Shown here piece by piece: positions 38,628 through 51,362 of a stretch of DNA of 64,000 nt; within the stretch, counting starts at the first letter, position 1, and the number at the start of each line of letters is the position of its first letter. Below the pieces are notes generated by a model, which did no database searches, was not told where the DNA came from, and saw only the letters and a program-made list of their open reading frames with translations. Source of the DNA: Crotophaga sulcirostris (lineage: Eukaryota; Chordata; Aves; Cuculiformes; Crotophagidae); contig VYZB01000194.1 in the NCBI GenBank assembly GCA_013397455.1, positions 390,491 to 454,490 of the forward strand, written 5' to 3'. The translations under genes and the position numbers were made by a program.

Positions 38628-41600
38628 GCAAAGTGTATCCAGAGGCTCAAGGGCACAAGTGTACTTAGAAGGAAAGAGCTATCACCTTCCTCCAAGGAAA
38701 AAGAGAGGTATGCATCTGTGGGGAATCATGCCCTTTTATCTCCACTAGAAACGAAAAAGAGTATACTGCAAAGAGATGCTTTCCCAGCAGCAAGTGAATA
38801 ATTCTGTTACCCATTTTGTTAAATCAGCTTCAGAAATAGAAATTTTAGTACACAAATTGCCACGTTTCTGCTATATTCTTGACACTTATTGGTCAGCATT
38901 GTCTGCTGGTAAAAGGCTATTACAGGTACACTTTTGCCACTGGGAAAATATGACTCAGACAATTTTGCATTTCCAGTTTCATCATCTAATTCCACACTGT
39001 GGGAACAGATTCCTGACACTCAAATAGTCGATTAGTTGTCAAACTCAGTGAGCTGTCTTCTTAGACAGCATCTTCACAGCAGGATCAATGCCACAAAGAT
39101 CAAAACCCAAGCAGATGATTTATCCATTAAGAAGAGATATGCCTGTAAGGGAAATACAGATGAGAAGTACAATAACAGAGAAACATCTCCTGGAACCCAA
39201 CACCAGAATGAATGGCTATTAGCCAGAAAAATTAAAACCAGTAGAAAAAATGGATAACAAGAAAAAAAAAATGAAAACTGAAAGATACTACTATCCAGTC
39301 CAGTCTTCTAATGTTCTTAATGTTTCCACCAAGTGAGAAGCATCGGTAGAAATATTTTGCAGTTCAAACTCACATGACCTCAGGTAGGAGATACGTGCTG
39401 GTTCAGGAAGACTCGTGTGTGAGCATGCTGTGCAAGGATGATGTCAATATTGATCTAAATATGACTGAGTGTGGCATTGCAAAATTTGATGATGACAAAA
39501 CAGAGAGAAATTGAACTTAATTGTGTTGGGTCTTCATATTAAGTTAAGGACTTTTGACAGTACTGAAACACAATCACTTTGTTGTAATTTTTTTTTATAT
39601 CACTTGCACTCTGAAGCATGTAAGCACCACCTTTACTAAGCTTTTCATGCTGGGAGAAGTAAATTTTTCCCACTGATGAAACCACTTGTGGATTGAAAGA
39701 ATTAATGTACACCAAAGTAAAGAGGTAGTTATGGACATATTTTAATAAAGATTAAATGGAGAATGGCATTACTTTTCCATAAACACCTCCCACTGATCCT
39801 TGTCTGGCCCTTAAGCACAATCTTTCACTATGTGATTTTGTGCCCTCTTCATAAATATCCAGTACTGGTCAGTGCTGCAGACAGGACAGTAGGTTAAGTG
39901 TTCCTTTGATAACCCTCAGTCATCTATAACATTTTTCAATACTTCAGTTTAGTCAAATACCTTTGGGGTTCAACAGCTAAAAACACTCTTTGCCTTCATC
40001 AGCTGAGGAATCACTCACAATGAGTAAAGTTTATGAAATTTCCTTAAAGACCTGGGAACTTAAATTGCATTTTCAAAGGTATTTTTCAAAAGTATTCTAT
40101 GTAATATTCATGTTCCTTTGGGCCCTACTAAAATTCACTTCTGCTGAAAACAGGAATTAGCACTGCTTAGCTGCTTCATAAATTACACATCATAAATTGC
40201 CTTCTACCCACTGATTTCAAGGTTAAAAAAAACAAAGTTAATCTAAGTAACTGGGGTCACCTAAATAATTGCATATATGTACCATAATTTTAGAGACACA
40301 CTAATAATTACCAGTCAGTAGAATCTTAATGGTGGCCAATCTACATAGCTGCTGAGAAGCTGGAGAAACAGTAAAACAAAAGAATTGTGATAAGAAACAG
40401 CTCCTGCACATATTATTTCCATGGATTGACTGTTACAGAGCGATATGCCACTAATATTATAAGATAAAGTAACACTTTCAGATTTGTCTGATGAGTGCTG
40501 CCTTTCCTTGCTTAGAAAGTCTTTGTTCACCATTTTCTCCAAATACCTGTTTTTTCAGAAATAATCATAGAAATATTTAGCATTATTTCATTTTCTCTGT
40601 GCCTGCCTGTGCAAATCTGAACTTTAGACTCTGATATTCCTCTCTGATTAAATCACCAAAGGTTATTAGTTTTGACCTCTGACCAAGTCAATGAAAATCT
40701 TACAACTTCAAATTTCTCCTTTAGAGTTTTTTATTGACAGTACATTTGAACTTCATAATCTACAGTAAACCTGAACTCTGCCTGAAATAAGCTTTTACTC
40801 ACAAGTTAATGCAAATACTTACATAAAGCAGATGCTGACACTCAGTAGTGAACGTTCATTACAGAAACCTGTTGAGATCGAACACAGACAGCAAAACTCG
40901 TTTGGAAATTTAAATGAATGTGTATTTCACTATTTTTAATACATCTGTTAGAATCCTGAACTGGCAAAAAAATCACACAACCCTATTAGTACAAAAGCTT
41001 GTGGTCACTTACATCACCCTAGCTGGGCAAGGAGAACTTAGACATCTCAAACACAAGAATAATTACATTTTACGGACTACCTTATGTTGTCTAGGTATCT
41101 CAGCTATTCAACGCGGGAGACTAGAGGATTTCTGGCTGTCAATAAACACCACTGATCATGAGCATACAAGAATAAGACAAACACCTGCTCATAGCCATGT
41201 CATTCAAGCTGCATGCTAGCTTAATAAGAAGAAGTCTGAAATGATGTGTTATATTACCTAGCATCACTGCACAACTGAATTAAAAATGAAGCTTCTACTG
41301 AAATACAAGCATATTTTAATGGGCGAGCCTTTCTATCTCCTTGAAAAACACATTTACTGTACTGTTTCTGAGTGAAGTTCTGGACAGCTGCAAAGCAAAA
41401 ATGCCCTAGTGAAGTGCTTGGGTTTCTCAAAGCGCCAAGTCAACTGCAGCACTGTACTAGAACCAGCTGTTTCATGGAGATTTTTCATAATCCTGAAACA
41501 ATATGCACATAAACACATGTAAATATATAAAAATAATATGTGTTTGAAAACAATTTCAAAGCAACCTATAACATTAGTAGACAAATTTGTCTAATAAATT

Positions 41601-42273
41601 GTTTATGTTTACATTTACATAGTTTGCAATGTATTCACGCGAAAGACCCCAACATTACTTTTATTTACAGGGAAACAAAATAGTTCAGATACTTTAGTAT
41701 CACTGAGTATTTCAAAGATTTTTTAGGTTAGGAATTAATAAACAGTGTTGTAGCACAGACTCTTCAGAAGCAAATGTAAACCAAGGAAGCATTAAACAAT
41801 AGAAATATAAACAAAAATATAAGCTAAATAGAATTCTCATTATTATTTTATTTAGGGACTACTAATACCCTCTGTTGCTATTACACATACAATTGTTAGC
41901 TATCTGTTGATATATACGTTAGTGTGAGATACAAAGCATAAAGCATTCATTTTATCAATGAAAATGGAGAAGAAATAAAATTTACTTGCCAATATCCACT
42001 TAGAGTTCTACTGGTTTTGTAACTCACCAAGAAGATGCACTGTTACAGAAATATTTTGCCTCAGACAATGTTATGGATGACTGCAAGTTTGGTAAAAAAA
42101 AGAGAGATTTAGTCAAAAACAAAGATTTTGCCTTGGGTTTTTTTTCCAGAAATTTTACTTTCCCTAGAAAACTGACACTTCTTTGACTTTCAGCTAAAAT
42201 AATTTTTTTTTATGCTCACTCACTAAAATATTTATTTTAAAGAATGCCATATATTTCAAAGCTTTGTCCTATC
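38628..42273. other. Non-coding AT-rich stretch, no gene recognised
   Basis: No gene, RNA or clear transposon is seen. Frames up to about 100 codons (for example 40914-41219) lack motifs. Confidence 0.55.
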
Positions 42274-42343
42274 AGGGTCAGGAGTTGAACTTAGTGATCC
42301 TTGTGGGCCTCTTCAAACTCAAGACATTTTATGATTCTATGAT
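42274..42343 (+). mobile_element. CR1 3' tail, short old fragment
   Basis: The sequence contains the CR1 3' UTR signature: GTTGAACTTAGTGATCCTTG, then GGGCCTCTTCAAACTC, then TATGATTCTATGATT. The ATTCTATG octamer is the classical CR1 tail and differs from the GATACTGT tail of the younger copies here. Only about 70 bases are recognisable, so the element was very short or its upstream part has decayed. Confidence 0.8.
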
Positions 42344-45300
42344 TTCTAACCTTTCTTTACACCAGATCTAGTATGAATATCTCATACTGTTCAGTTTTTC
42401 ATGGATGAGACGAATTGCAAGGAGACACTACCTCTAATTGTCAGAGAAACAGTCCTGAAAATCTGAAAAAAACTCACTCTACAAAATGTCTGTGATAGTG
42501 TTACACCTATTTCCAAAAATCTTATATCAAATTGTAATTTTTAATTGATATCTCATGCCTTTTCTCTGCAGGTTCAAGATTAATAAAGAGATCCTCCATG
42601 ACTTCTTAAAAGTTGAAGACAGAACTGAAGTTAACAGTCCTGCACAGACAAAGGACCCTGTAAGTCTAAGTGACTCGCTATTTAGCATTGTTTTCACTGT
42701 TACTATTTTTATAAAGATCAGGAGCAGAAGACAGGTGTGGTGAACTTACACTTCATCCTACCCCTAAGGAGATCAGAACCAAGTGTTTTGTTAGTCAATA
42801 ACACTGACATAATTCCTATACTGTAACAGCAATAGTTTATGACTTTTAAAACACAACAACCTTTGTTCTGAAGGGATTACTGTCCTTGCTGGCCCTGTGC
42901 CTTAGCAAACACCCAAGGCATCCAATACTCCTTTAAAATCCACTGTTGGACATATCTTACTGCCTGAAAGTAGATTATTCCTTCTTGCACTTAAAACCTC
43001 CATCCATATTTTGTGCATACTTACATTCCATATATCCCTTGTTACATCCTTTTACACCATACAAACCACAGACAGAAAGTGTATCCCAGCACTGGTCCGA
43101 ACAACCCATGAGCACTGTGTTATACCAACAAATATTTTATTAAGGTGCTCTCACTCAACTGCAAAGTTAATTCAGAAAAAAAAACCAAAAAAAAAGACTC
43201 CGTATTGTATATATAATTTATGGTAAAATATGTATTATACTTTTTTAATATAATCACGTAGCATATATTTCAACATCTGTAAAATTGTAATGCTTTTAAA
43301 AGCAATAAAGTAATTTGGTTTTTATAGACTTGTCTTAGTACTGTACCTAAACGCATCAAGAACAAATAGCATTTTATTTTCTCCCAGATGAACTGTCTAC
43401 AGTATAACAGCAAGTGTCACTTCAGTTTAACATCTACCCTCTTTCAAGTACATATGCCTTGTAAGAGAGAGACATGATCTAATATGCCTTTCCTACATTT
43501 AACTTATTTTCTTTAAGGCAATTTAAAGTGTCTGTTGCAGATTTTCTCTTCACAATGGTGATGAGACTACAGTATCACCGTAATTTGGCTTTTCAATACC
43601 AATCAAAAGTTAAAAGTATAAAAATACTGTGAGTTTGATAGATGCATAGAAATGGTATATTCGCAAAAAATCTAAATAAATCTTAACAGTAATAAAGGAG
43701 TGTAAAAGTCTCTCATGCTTATTGGAAATTACCTGATACATTGAATTTCTTCTAATCCTAACTCATGTTCAGTTGCAGCACTTGAAAAGCAGCTCAGCCC
43801 TGCAGCTACACATTCAACTACTACAGTCAACTGAGTCCTCAATATATCTCAATAATGGGACTATCATGATGTGAGCAACAGGGATCATCCCTTAACAATG
43901 TTTATTTGATAAACTCTAAGTTAAAAGACATTTACGGTCAATAATATAATAGCACTGTATATTTGCCAAGCTTTATTAATAATAGAATGTCTAATAACTT
44001 CGTGTTGATTATATCTCAATTCAAAGCTGTCAAAAGGTTTAACTTATCCTCTTATTACATGTGATGTATATAATATCCACCCAGTTGCATAGATTGGAAA
44101 CTTGAGATACAGGCAGTTTGAATGATTTTCCCATCTGTTCTCTATGTGCTTTGGAGCATAACCTAAATGTAGACATGTGGAAAAGTTCAAGTAAAATGCT
44201 AGCTCCTCAAAAAGCAAAAGAATTTTTGCGTTTTAGTTCAACGGAGACATAATTTTATCCCCAATTCATAAGAAATTTCCTGACCTAAAAAAAAAATATC
44301 TAGTGACCTTCCTAATTACAATTTCCACTGTGTACAAGACAGATGCAACCCAGCATATGGTAGTTAGCAGGTTGATATAATCTCAGGTTTTTTTAAAGCA
44401 ACATTAAATTTCTGGAGTAGGTGAACACAGAACAGCTTCAGAATGGACTCACAATCTCTTTTCAGGATGTGTATTATTGAATTTATTAGTATTTTTAGTA
44501 TTGAATTTAGCATGGCCCAGACAATAGTTCAGGGTGGCACACAACTAGACTGGGAATTAATAATTTATAGGATGCTCTTTTAGTTTGGTCTAGAATATAA
44601 ATGAACACATCCATGTCATACTTCCACTGATTTTTCTCATTTGCAATAAAATGATGTTTAGTGCCTTTAAATTCAGAAGCCCCTCTTTCCAGTTTCACCT
44701 ATTATCTAGGGTAATACAATCATGCGGAGCACTTGGTAAGTCACTTTTCAACCATCAATCATCCCTAAATAGTGCTCACTCATATTAAATCAAAAGGCTA
44801 GAACAGATTTCCCCTTTCCTCCATCTCAAAGATAGCAGCAGTCAATAAAGCCGTCCACTTCAAATGCAAGATTTATGGCTGTCAGGTTTTCATACCATCT
44901 ACTCCAAGTTTCTAAATGCAATATTCATATTGGTAGCAAACATGCAGCAACCACCTGTAGTAACATCTAATGGGATTTTCTATGCCTAACAGAAATCTGA
45001 ATCCTGTCCAGGTGCCTGCTAATTGACCTGCAGAGGAAACATTTCATTGTGTTCAGCCAGGCAGCTCTGTTTAGATAAATCAATACAGAAAAGAGAGTCT
45101 GGGAGTTTTTAAGCAGAGGTCAGGGTTAATCTGCAAATGTGTTTTATCCCTTGAAGGATTTCTATTAATCCAGTTTTGTCTCTGATGCTGCTGATTTGAA
45201 GCTTACACTATAAAAGAAAATCTTCCCTCTGATGCTTTTTTTTTATTAAATACTCAACTGAAGCCACTTAATAGCATACTACCCCACAGGAGAGCAAGGA

Positions 45301-47778
45301 GAATTTCCTAGTAAATCTTTAAATAAAACCCATATACCTTTTAATAAGCAACTAGTTATACTTATTGAAGAAAAGAGTTCCTCTAATGAAAAAAAAAAGA
45401 AATACTGATTCATTTCTTTCTTGCTGTGGTTCTTTATCCATGTATGTGATTTGCGTTTTTCTTTCTTTTTTTTTCCAAAAAATTTGCCTATTATTCTTCT
45501 ATATCAAGGAAAAAATAGAAGATGTTCTGTTACAGAGATATGGTCCAATAGCACAGTCCTTGACAGAATTCGTTCACATCTCAGAATCCCAAAGAACAAG
45601 ACAAGAAAATGGCTGATATCCAAGATAAAGGATTTTGTGTGGTAGAACAGAATTACAGTTTCAAAAAGAACCCAACAGATAGACCATCCATTTTAAGCAT
45701 ATCAGATGGTGGCTGTTACAGATTGAAATTCCAACTTAAAACCAGGCAGGAGGCAACTGCTTCAATTAAGCATTCCACGTTTGCAAATGAGGTCCTGAAA
45801 AAGAGTATTTTTTTTCCTATAGAGAACACCTCATTGCCGTACCCCATGGGGCTCCCTCCTCAGAGGGAGAGCATCCTGAGCTGCCAGTCCAGGTGTTGTA
45901 TGCCTGCTGTGCAGCACTGCCACCCTGGAGTAAGAGCCACACCAACACAGGCAGATGCTCCTCCAAATGCTGCCCCAGCAAGGACTGCTTTGGGGCTACA
46001 GCTCTCGGCCCTGCACCTTCCTGGGGAAGGCAGAGGAAGTCAGCGGGGGCAGCCAAAGCAGGAAGACTGAAACTTTCTTTCTACAGCAAGACCAGATTTT
46101 GTCACCAGCCATATGTCTGTGTTTTATTCAGTCTGTTCTAAACTAGTAAAAGACAGTACCCTGCACCATTTCATAAATAAACTCATTTTATATGAACACA
46201 CACAAAAAAAGAGACGTCTGATTGCGCGTGTATCATTTATTCAAGGCACCATAATATGCCAAGCCTGCTACTACAAGGCAAAAGACTCCCTGACTGCACA
46301 AGTCACCTCAATTTGACATGATGTCAACCAGTTATGTCTCCTGCCCAATAGTTGATATTAATGCCTGCCCTTATGATGACATTTATGGTTTCCATTATTT
46401 TTCGTGGCATTCTGTTGATTTTGAGATCTATATTACGTACATGAATTGTCCTTCAAAGCTCTAACATTACTCCTGCTTCTACAATACGTGAAGGCATGCT
46501 CAGTGATCCAGGATCGAATGTAACCAGCCTAGCATCTGCCTGAAGACTAAAGAATTGAAGGCACTTCTCCCAGCTGAAATTCAACTTCCTGAAAATTGTA
46601 AGAATATTGACATTTGAATGAATAATAAATGTAATGACCACCATTATATTGATCATTTTTATTTCTCACTACTAAATACCTCAAGCCTTACAACGGCCTT
46701 ACAAACTAATTGGAAAATGTTAAAAACAGAAGACTCTAAAACTGTCACTTTGGGCTAATGAGAGCAAGGTCCAACAGCATATGAAAAATTATGTTCACAG
46801 CTAAATGAACCAAAGTCAACTCAAGGAAATTCAATCTTCTTTGCTCTCTAGAAGGACAAACGGGACTTTTCTAAAGCCAGTTCTGAAGGCAGGACTGCAC
46901 TTATTCCTCCACAGCATCCAAAATTATACTGTTTTTCCCTGGCTTACAGCTGGCCATGGAATTATTTTGGTGGTGAAAATAAGTACAATATTAAAGGTCA
47001 GCACAGAGCCTTTCAGTTTAGTCTGCACTGACACATGAGCGCACCTACAGACAAGAGTAGCCAGTTTCCAAGGGAAGTTCTTCTGCAACATTTCAGCTAG
47101 ACCAAAGGCCTTTGTAGCACAGAAGACTCAGTATCTCACAAAAACCTTCTCTCTGCCCTCAACATTGATGGCTCCAGTGAAGGCCTACAGTTGCAGGACT
47201 GTTTGTGACTGCCAAGACTGGACTTGATGGCTTGGTGGTCTATAGAAGACATCTGAGTGTGCTGCTGCAGGCTGTCCATCAAAGATAACCCTCTCTATAG
47301 TACCAGCAGTGTTCAAAGCATCCTATTCTATTACATTCTCCAAAACAGAGAGAAGAACAGACCAAGCCTTGATATCCTAGAATATAGGGTCATGACTCTT
47401 CCTGGAGCTTCAGTTTAGCTCTCTTTTCTGTATTTTCCAGGTGCACTTGTTTCTCCTGAGACTAGCACGCTGGGTTTGGCTCAGATAGAACTAAATTTCT
47501 TCATAGGAGCTAGTATGGTGTTACATTTTGAGTCTGCACTGAAAACAGAGTTGATAATGCAGGGATGCTTTAGGTATCACTGAGCAGCACTTACATAGAG
47601 CCAAGCCTTTACTACTCAGCACACCACCCCCACAGTGAGTTGGCTCGGGGTACACAAGAAGTCGGAAGGAGACACAACCGGGACAGCTGACCCAGCTGAC
47701 CAAAAGGGTATCCCCTACTAAATGATGTCATGCTCAGCATATAAAAAGCTGGGGGAAAAGAAGAAAGGGAGAGACTCC
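42344..47778. other. Mostly non-coding stretch, no gene recognised
   Basis: Apart from the candidate exon listed separately, nothing is assignable. A relatively GC-rich patch at about 45840-46060 carries overlapping frames on both strands. The longest is 153 codons (45609-46070), Ala/Pro/Gln-rich at its end and without a recognised domain. The interval 45000-45200 is non-repetitive with balanced composition and could be a conserved regulatory element, but this is only an impression. Confidence 0.5.
42572..42659 (+). other. Candidate internal exon (88 bp), gene unidentified
   Basis: A good 3' splice site (pyrimidine-rich CCTTTTCTCTGCAG ending at 42571) and a strong 5' splice site (CCT then GTAAGT at 42660) enclose an 88-base segment. 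It is open in the frame FKINKEILHDFLKVED, followed by RTEVNSPAQTKDP. An open frame of 29 codons is not significant alone, and I could not match the peptide to a family. Its length is not a multiple of three (88 = 29 codons plus 1), so the intron phases on the two sides would differ. It lies about 230 bp downstream of a CR1 tail. It could be a coding exon, a lncRNA exon or a chance pair of splice signals. Confidence 0.25.
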
Positions 47779-47948
47779 ACTGCTCAGGGAGGTGGTGGAG
47801 TCGCCAACCCTGGAGGTGTTTAAGAGGAGATTGGATGAGGCACTCATCCAGGTTTAGATGATGGGTCGGTGTTGGGTTATAGGCTGAACTCGATGATCTC
47901 AGAGGTCCTTTCCAACCTTGTAATACTGTGATACTGTGATACTGTGAT
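47779..47948 (+). mobile_element. CR1 LINE 3' tail, strongly 5'-truncated
   Basis: The copy begins within the [11 protein letters not shown] region of ORF2 (GGAGGTGGTGGAGTCGCC). It runs through AGGAGATTGGATGAGGCACTC and the 3' UTR (GATGATCTCAGAGGTCC) to four GATACTGT-type units at about 47920-47948. Where other copies encode ALSAMV before the stop, this one has a small rearrangement (CTCATCCAGGTTTAG). It belongs to the same group as the copies at 12151, 20522 and 63828. Confidence 0.93.
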
Positions 47949-50900
47949 GTTCAGAGTGATGGCATGTGTCTTTCCAAGTAAACATAATGCACAATGGAGT
48001 CCTGCTTTCCTGGAGATGTCTGAACACCTGCTTGCTGATGGGAAGTAGTGAATGAAATCCTTGGTTTGCTTTGTTTGTATGTACAGCTTTTATGTTATTT
48101 ATTGAATTATCTTTATCTCAACCCTCAAGTTTTCTCAATTTTTACTCTTCTGATTCTCTCCCCCATCCCACCATGGTGAAAGCGAGTGAGCAGCTCTAGG
48201 GATTAGTTGCTGACTGGGGTTAAACCACCATAACTAGCCACATTGTAAATCTATTCTATTGAAAATGAAGACCTTCAATAAGTTCTGAATGTCAGTGTGT
48301 GGTTTCTCTATACTTGATCCTGCTGTACTTGCATGCAAATCATTTTAGTGTGGTGATCTCAGTTATCCCTCTCAGGAAATGGTGTTTCAAAACCAAAGTT
48401 TTATGAAACTCTTCATACAGCCTTGATCTCATTAAAGTTTTGCTATCACATTTGCTCCTGTTGGGCTTTATCACTGTATAATAGCACTATCCCACCATTG
48501 AGATTTGTTTGTTTGCACGTGCAGACAGTTAAGACGGCCACTGCCAAGGGCGGCAGAGCTGTATTCAACCTATCCCAGCCTTCATCTGCTTTTTTGCTTC
48601 CAGAGAAGAGCTATGAATTTAAAATGCGCTTGCAAATTGGGCAAAAACTTTGCCTTCTAAATTAAAATAAATTATTATAGTCGTTAATTTCCATAATTAA
48701 AATAGCTCTGTATGAACCCATAGGCTTTTGAACCCATTCCTTCCAGTACATGACATGAAGTACATGACATACTTCCACCCCATTATTTCAGGAACAATGT
48801 TTACCAAATTGCAATGTCAGGCTTCAATGTGGGGTTTGTTTCTCTAACAAAGCATTGGTTCTTGTAAGGCAGCCTAACAAGCAGAAGTAGCACGTTCCCC
48901 ACATCTGTCTGCCAGTGCTCACCGCCGTGCTCCTCTGAGAGAAGGGGGATTCTGCTGTGCTACTGCAGTGATGAAGTGTTTGCTGGCAAACACCAATAGG
49001 CTCTCCAGAAACATGACACTGCAAGATACAGCTCATAGAAACTGAGAGGCATACACGTAGCCTACTTGTGTTAATCCTGTAAAAGCACACATTTATGACT
49101 GGAGGAGGCAGCACTACAGAGCGCCGTGATCTGTAATTCTCCACTACAGTTTTTCACTCCTGGGGAGACATGACATAAATCTTCTGCTGGTAAGCCCTTG
49201 CTTCCACGTAAGACAAGGCTTCTTTTTAACTCAATTAACACCCATACTAACGAGGCTGGTCAAGACTCACTTTCAACACACACAGAAAATAACACCACAT
49301 CCATTATGTTAGTGATCAAAGCTATACAAGATTGTAGATTGTTTCAGAGATCAAAGGCAGTCTGTCAGACTCCATTACAAGGAGAAAAAAGGCATTCTGA
49401 CTTCAAAAGACATTGCATTGTCCTTTGTTTCCTCCTTAAAAATAATTTTCAAGAAGAGTGTGAGCTACCTCAGAGAAATCTAAATTAACAAGCCTTTTGG
49501 CAGTACCTTCTAGCTCTGACTTCAGTTTGATCTCCTCATTCTTTTTCCTTCTCCTTTATGTCTATCATAAGTGAAAGTTGATTGTTTGGCCTCCTGGCTT
49601 AATCCTGGGGCATATTAAGGAATAAAAATTTAAGCATTTCATCAATCTGCAAGTTACCTAAAATTGCTTCCCCTCCTCCACCGATTGCTTTGTCTTGCTC
49701 ACTGTTAGATTAGGAATGTCTGAAAAAGGCAGCTTGAAAATATATTAGATCAGATTTCATATTTTCCTGACTGGAGGGATACTCTCAGTCAAATTCACGG
49801 AAATTACATTGATTGAATAAAAATAACATCAAGATTAGGAGACTTCAACACTGTTTGACCTGTAATTCATATGGACACCTTTTTTGGAGTGTAGTTTCTT
49901 GAAAGCATTCATTTTCATGACTGATTTAAGTGCTTTTAGATTATTGCATAAGAGAATTTTCAGAATTTTCATAATTAACCACAAGAAAAAACTCAGTCAG
50001 CTACACAAAGTTTCAAACCTGAATATGTCCATTCATGTGCTGAGGCTAACAAACAGTAATAATGCAATAGTACCAGTTTAAACTTGCCTTTTCTACATCT
50101 AGGGCTAGTTTACTTGGCCAATGAGGTCTCCATTGACAGTCTCCACACCTTATAGAGATAAGCTAACAGAGTTAAGTCAATTGCACCGAGAAATTCATTG
50201 AGTCTAGGGCAGAACTAAGAAAAAGTGTGGACATTCACCCGATTCACCTCCTCTACAACTAACAGTCACCCAGATACCACTGAAAAATGGTTGCTTTGAT
50301 TTGCCTCTAGTATCTAGTTTTTCATTTCAGAAATTGCACGTGAACGGATTATTCACTATCATCAGATATGGAGCTAAAATATTTAATGGACAAGATGCTG
50401 ATTTAACACCTCCTGGGCTCTTGCCTCATAAGTAATGATAACTCTTCTAGCTGAAGTTGCCCTCTAGATACCTGCTAACATCCCTTCTTTAACATCTTAT
50501 TTCTTTTCCTATTAACATGTAAATTAATACCACTGTAATATAAATTCCCAAAATTTACTTCTTGCTGACTGTCAATATGGTTGATGTCAAAACACTGCAC
50601 TGTAGTTTGAGAAATGTAAATGCTATGGGAAACACTAAGACAAAAAGCAATCCCTACACAGAGTGTGCTGGCCAGGCACTGCAGCAATGGAGTCCTCAAT
50701 CAGCAGTGCCAATATCTGAAATGGTGTTAATATGCTCTAAAGTGGTACTTAAGAACAAAGCAATACATCCACAAATGCTCGGAGTAGATAAGGAAAATTA
50801 GGAAAGCATTCATGCAGGTTGCCTTGGGTTGTTTCTGTCTCTTTCCTTTACCTTGACTGTTTTCTTTCACTTAGCATTTAAAACTTTCAGTTTTGTACAG

Positions 50901-51239
50901 AAATAAAAACTGGATTGGGGCAGGGGGAGGTCCTTCTCAAGACATGAGAATAAACACCCTTTTTAGTAGGAATATTTTGTTGCATAATCTTTTAGCCTAC
51001 ATGGATAAACTGAAGCCTGGTTTCCTGTGAGTCCTTATTCTATTCCTTAACGATTTCTCCTGTGTTAATCAATTGAGACATCATTTAAAGCTGAGAGATG
51101 TAAACTAATTAGCAAAGTTAATAAAAAATAACCAAAATGGAAAACTGCAAATGACCCCTGAACAAAGGTGTTTGGTCTTGGGCTGCTTTTTGCCTACTTT
51201 CCTCACCCCCACGTCTGTTCTTTCTCAAACACTCACATG

Positions 51240-51362
51240 GAGATACACACGTACATAATTATAACTGTATAAAAAGCATATACGCACATATACACGCACA
51301 TATAAATATATATAGATACCACCATGTACACTGCATATATATAGATGTAGATATAAAAATAA
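51240..51362. repeat. Degenerate TA/CA-rich simple sequence
   Basis: Alternating purine-pyrimidine blocks such as ACACACG, ATATACACGCACATATA and ATATATATAG are interspersed over about 120 bases. This looks like a decayed dinucleotide microsatellite. Confidence 0.75.

Noticed and set aside
45609..46070. 153-codon frame
   Set aside because: No recognised domain, runs across a compositional change, and has competing frames on both strands. Kept only as a GC-patch finding.
47150..47260. GACTGGACTTGATGGCTTGG resembles a CR1 3' UTR
   Set aside because: Only about 20 bases resemble CR1, and neither an octamer tail nor ORF2 sequence is attached.
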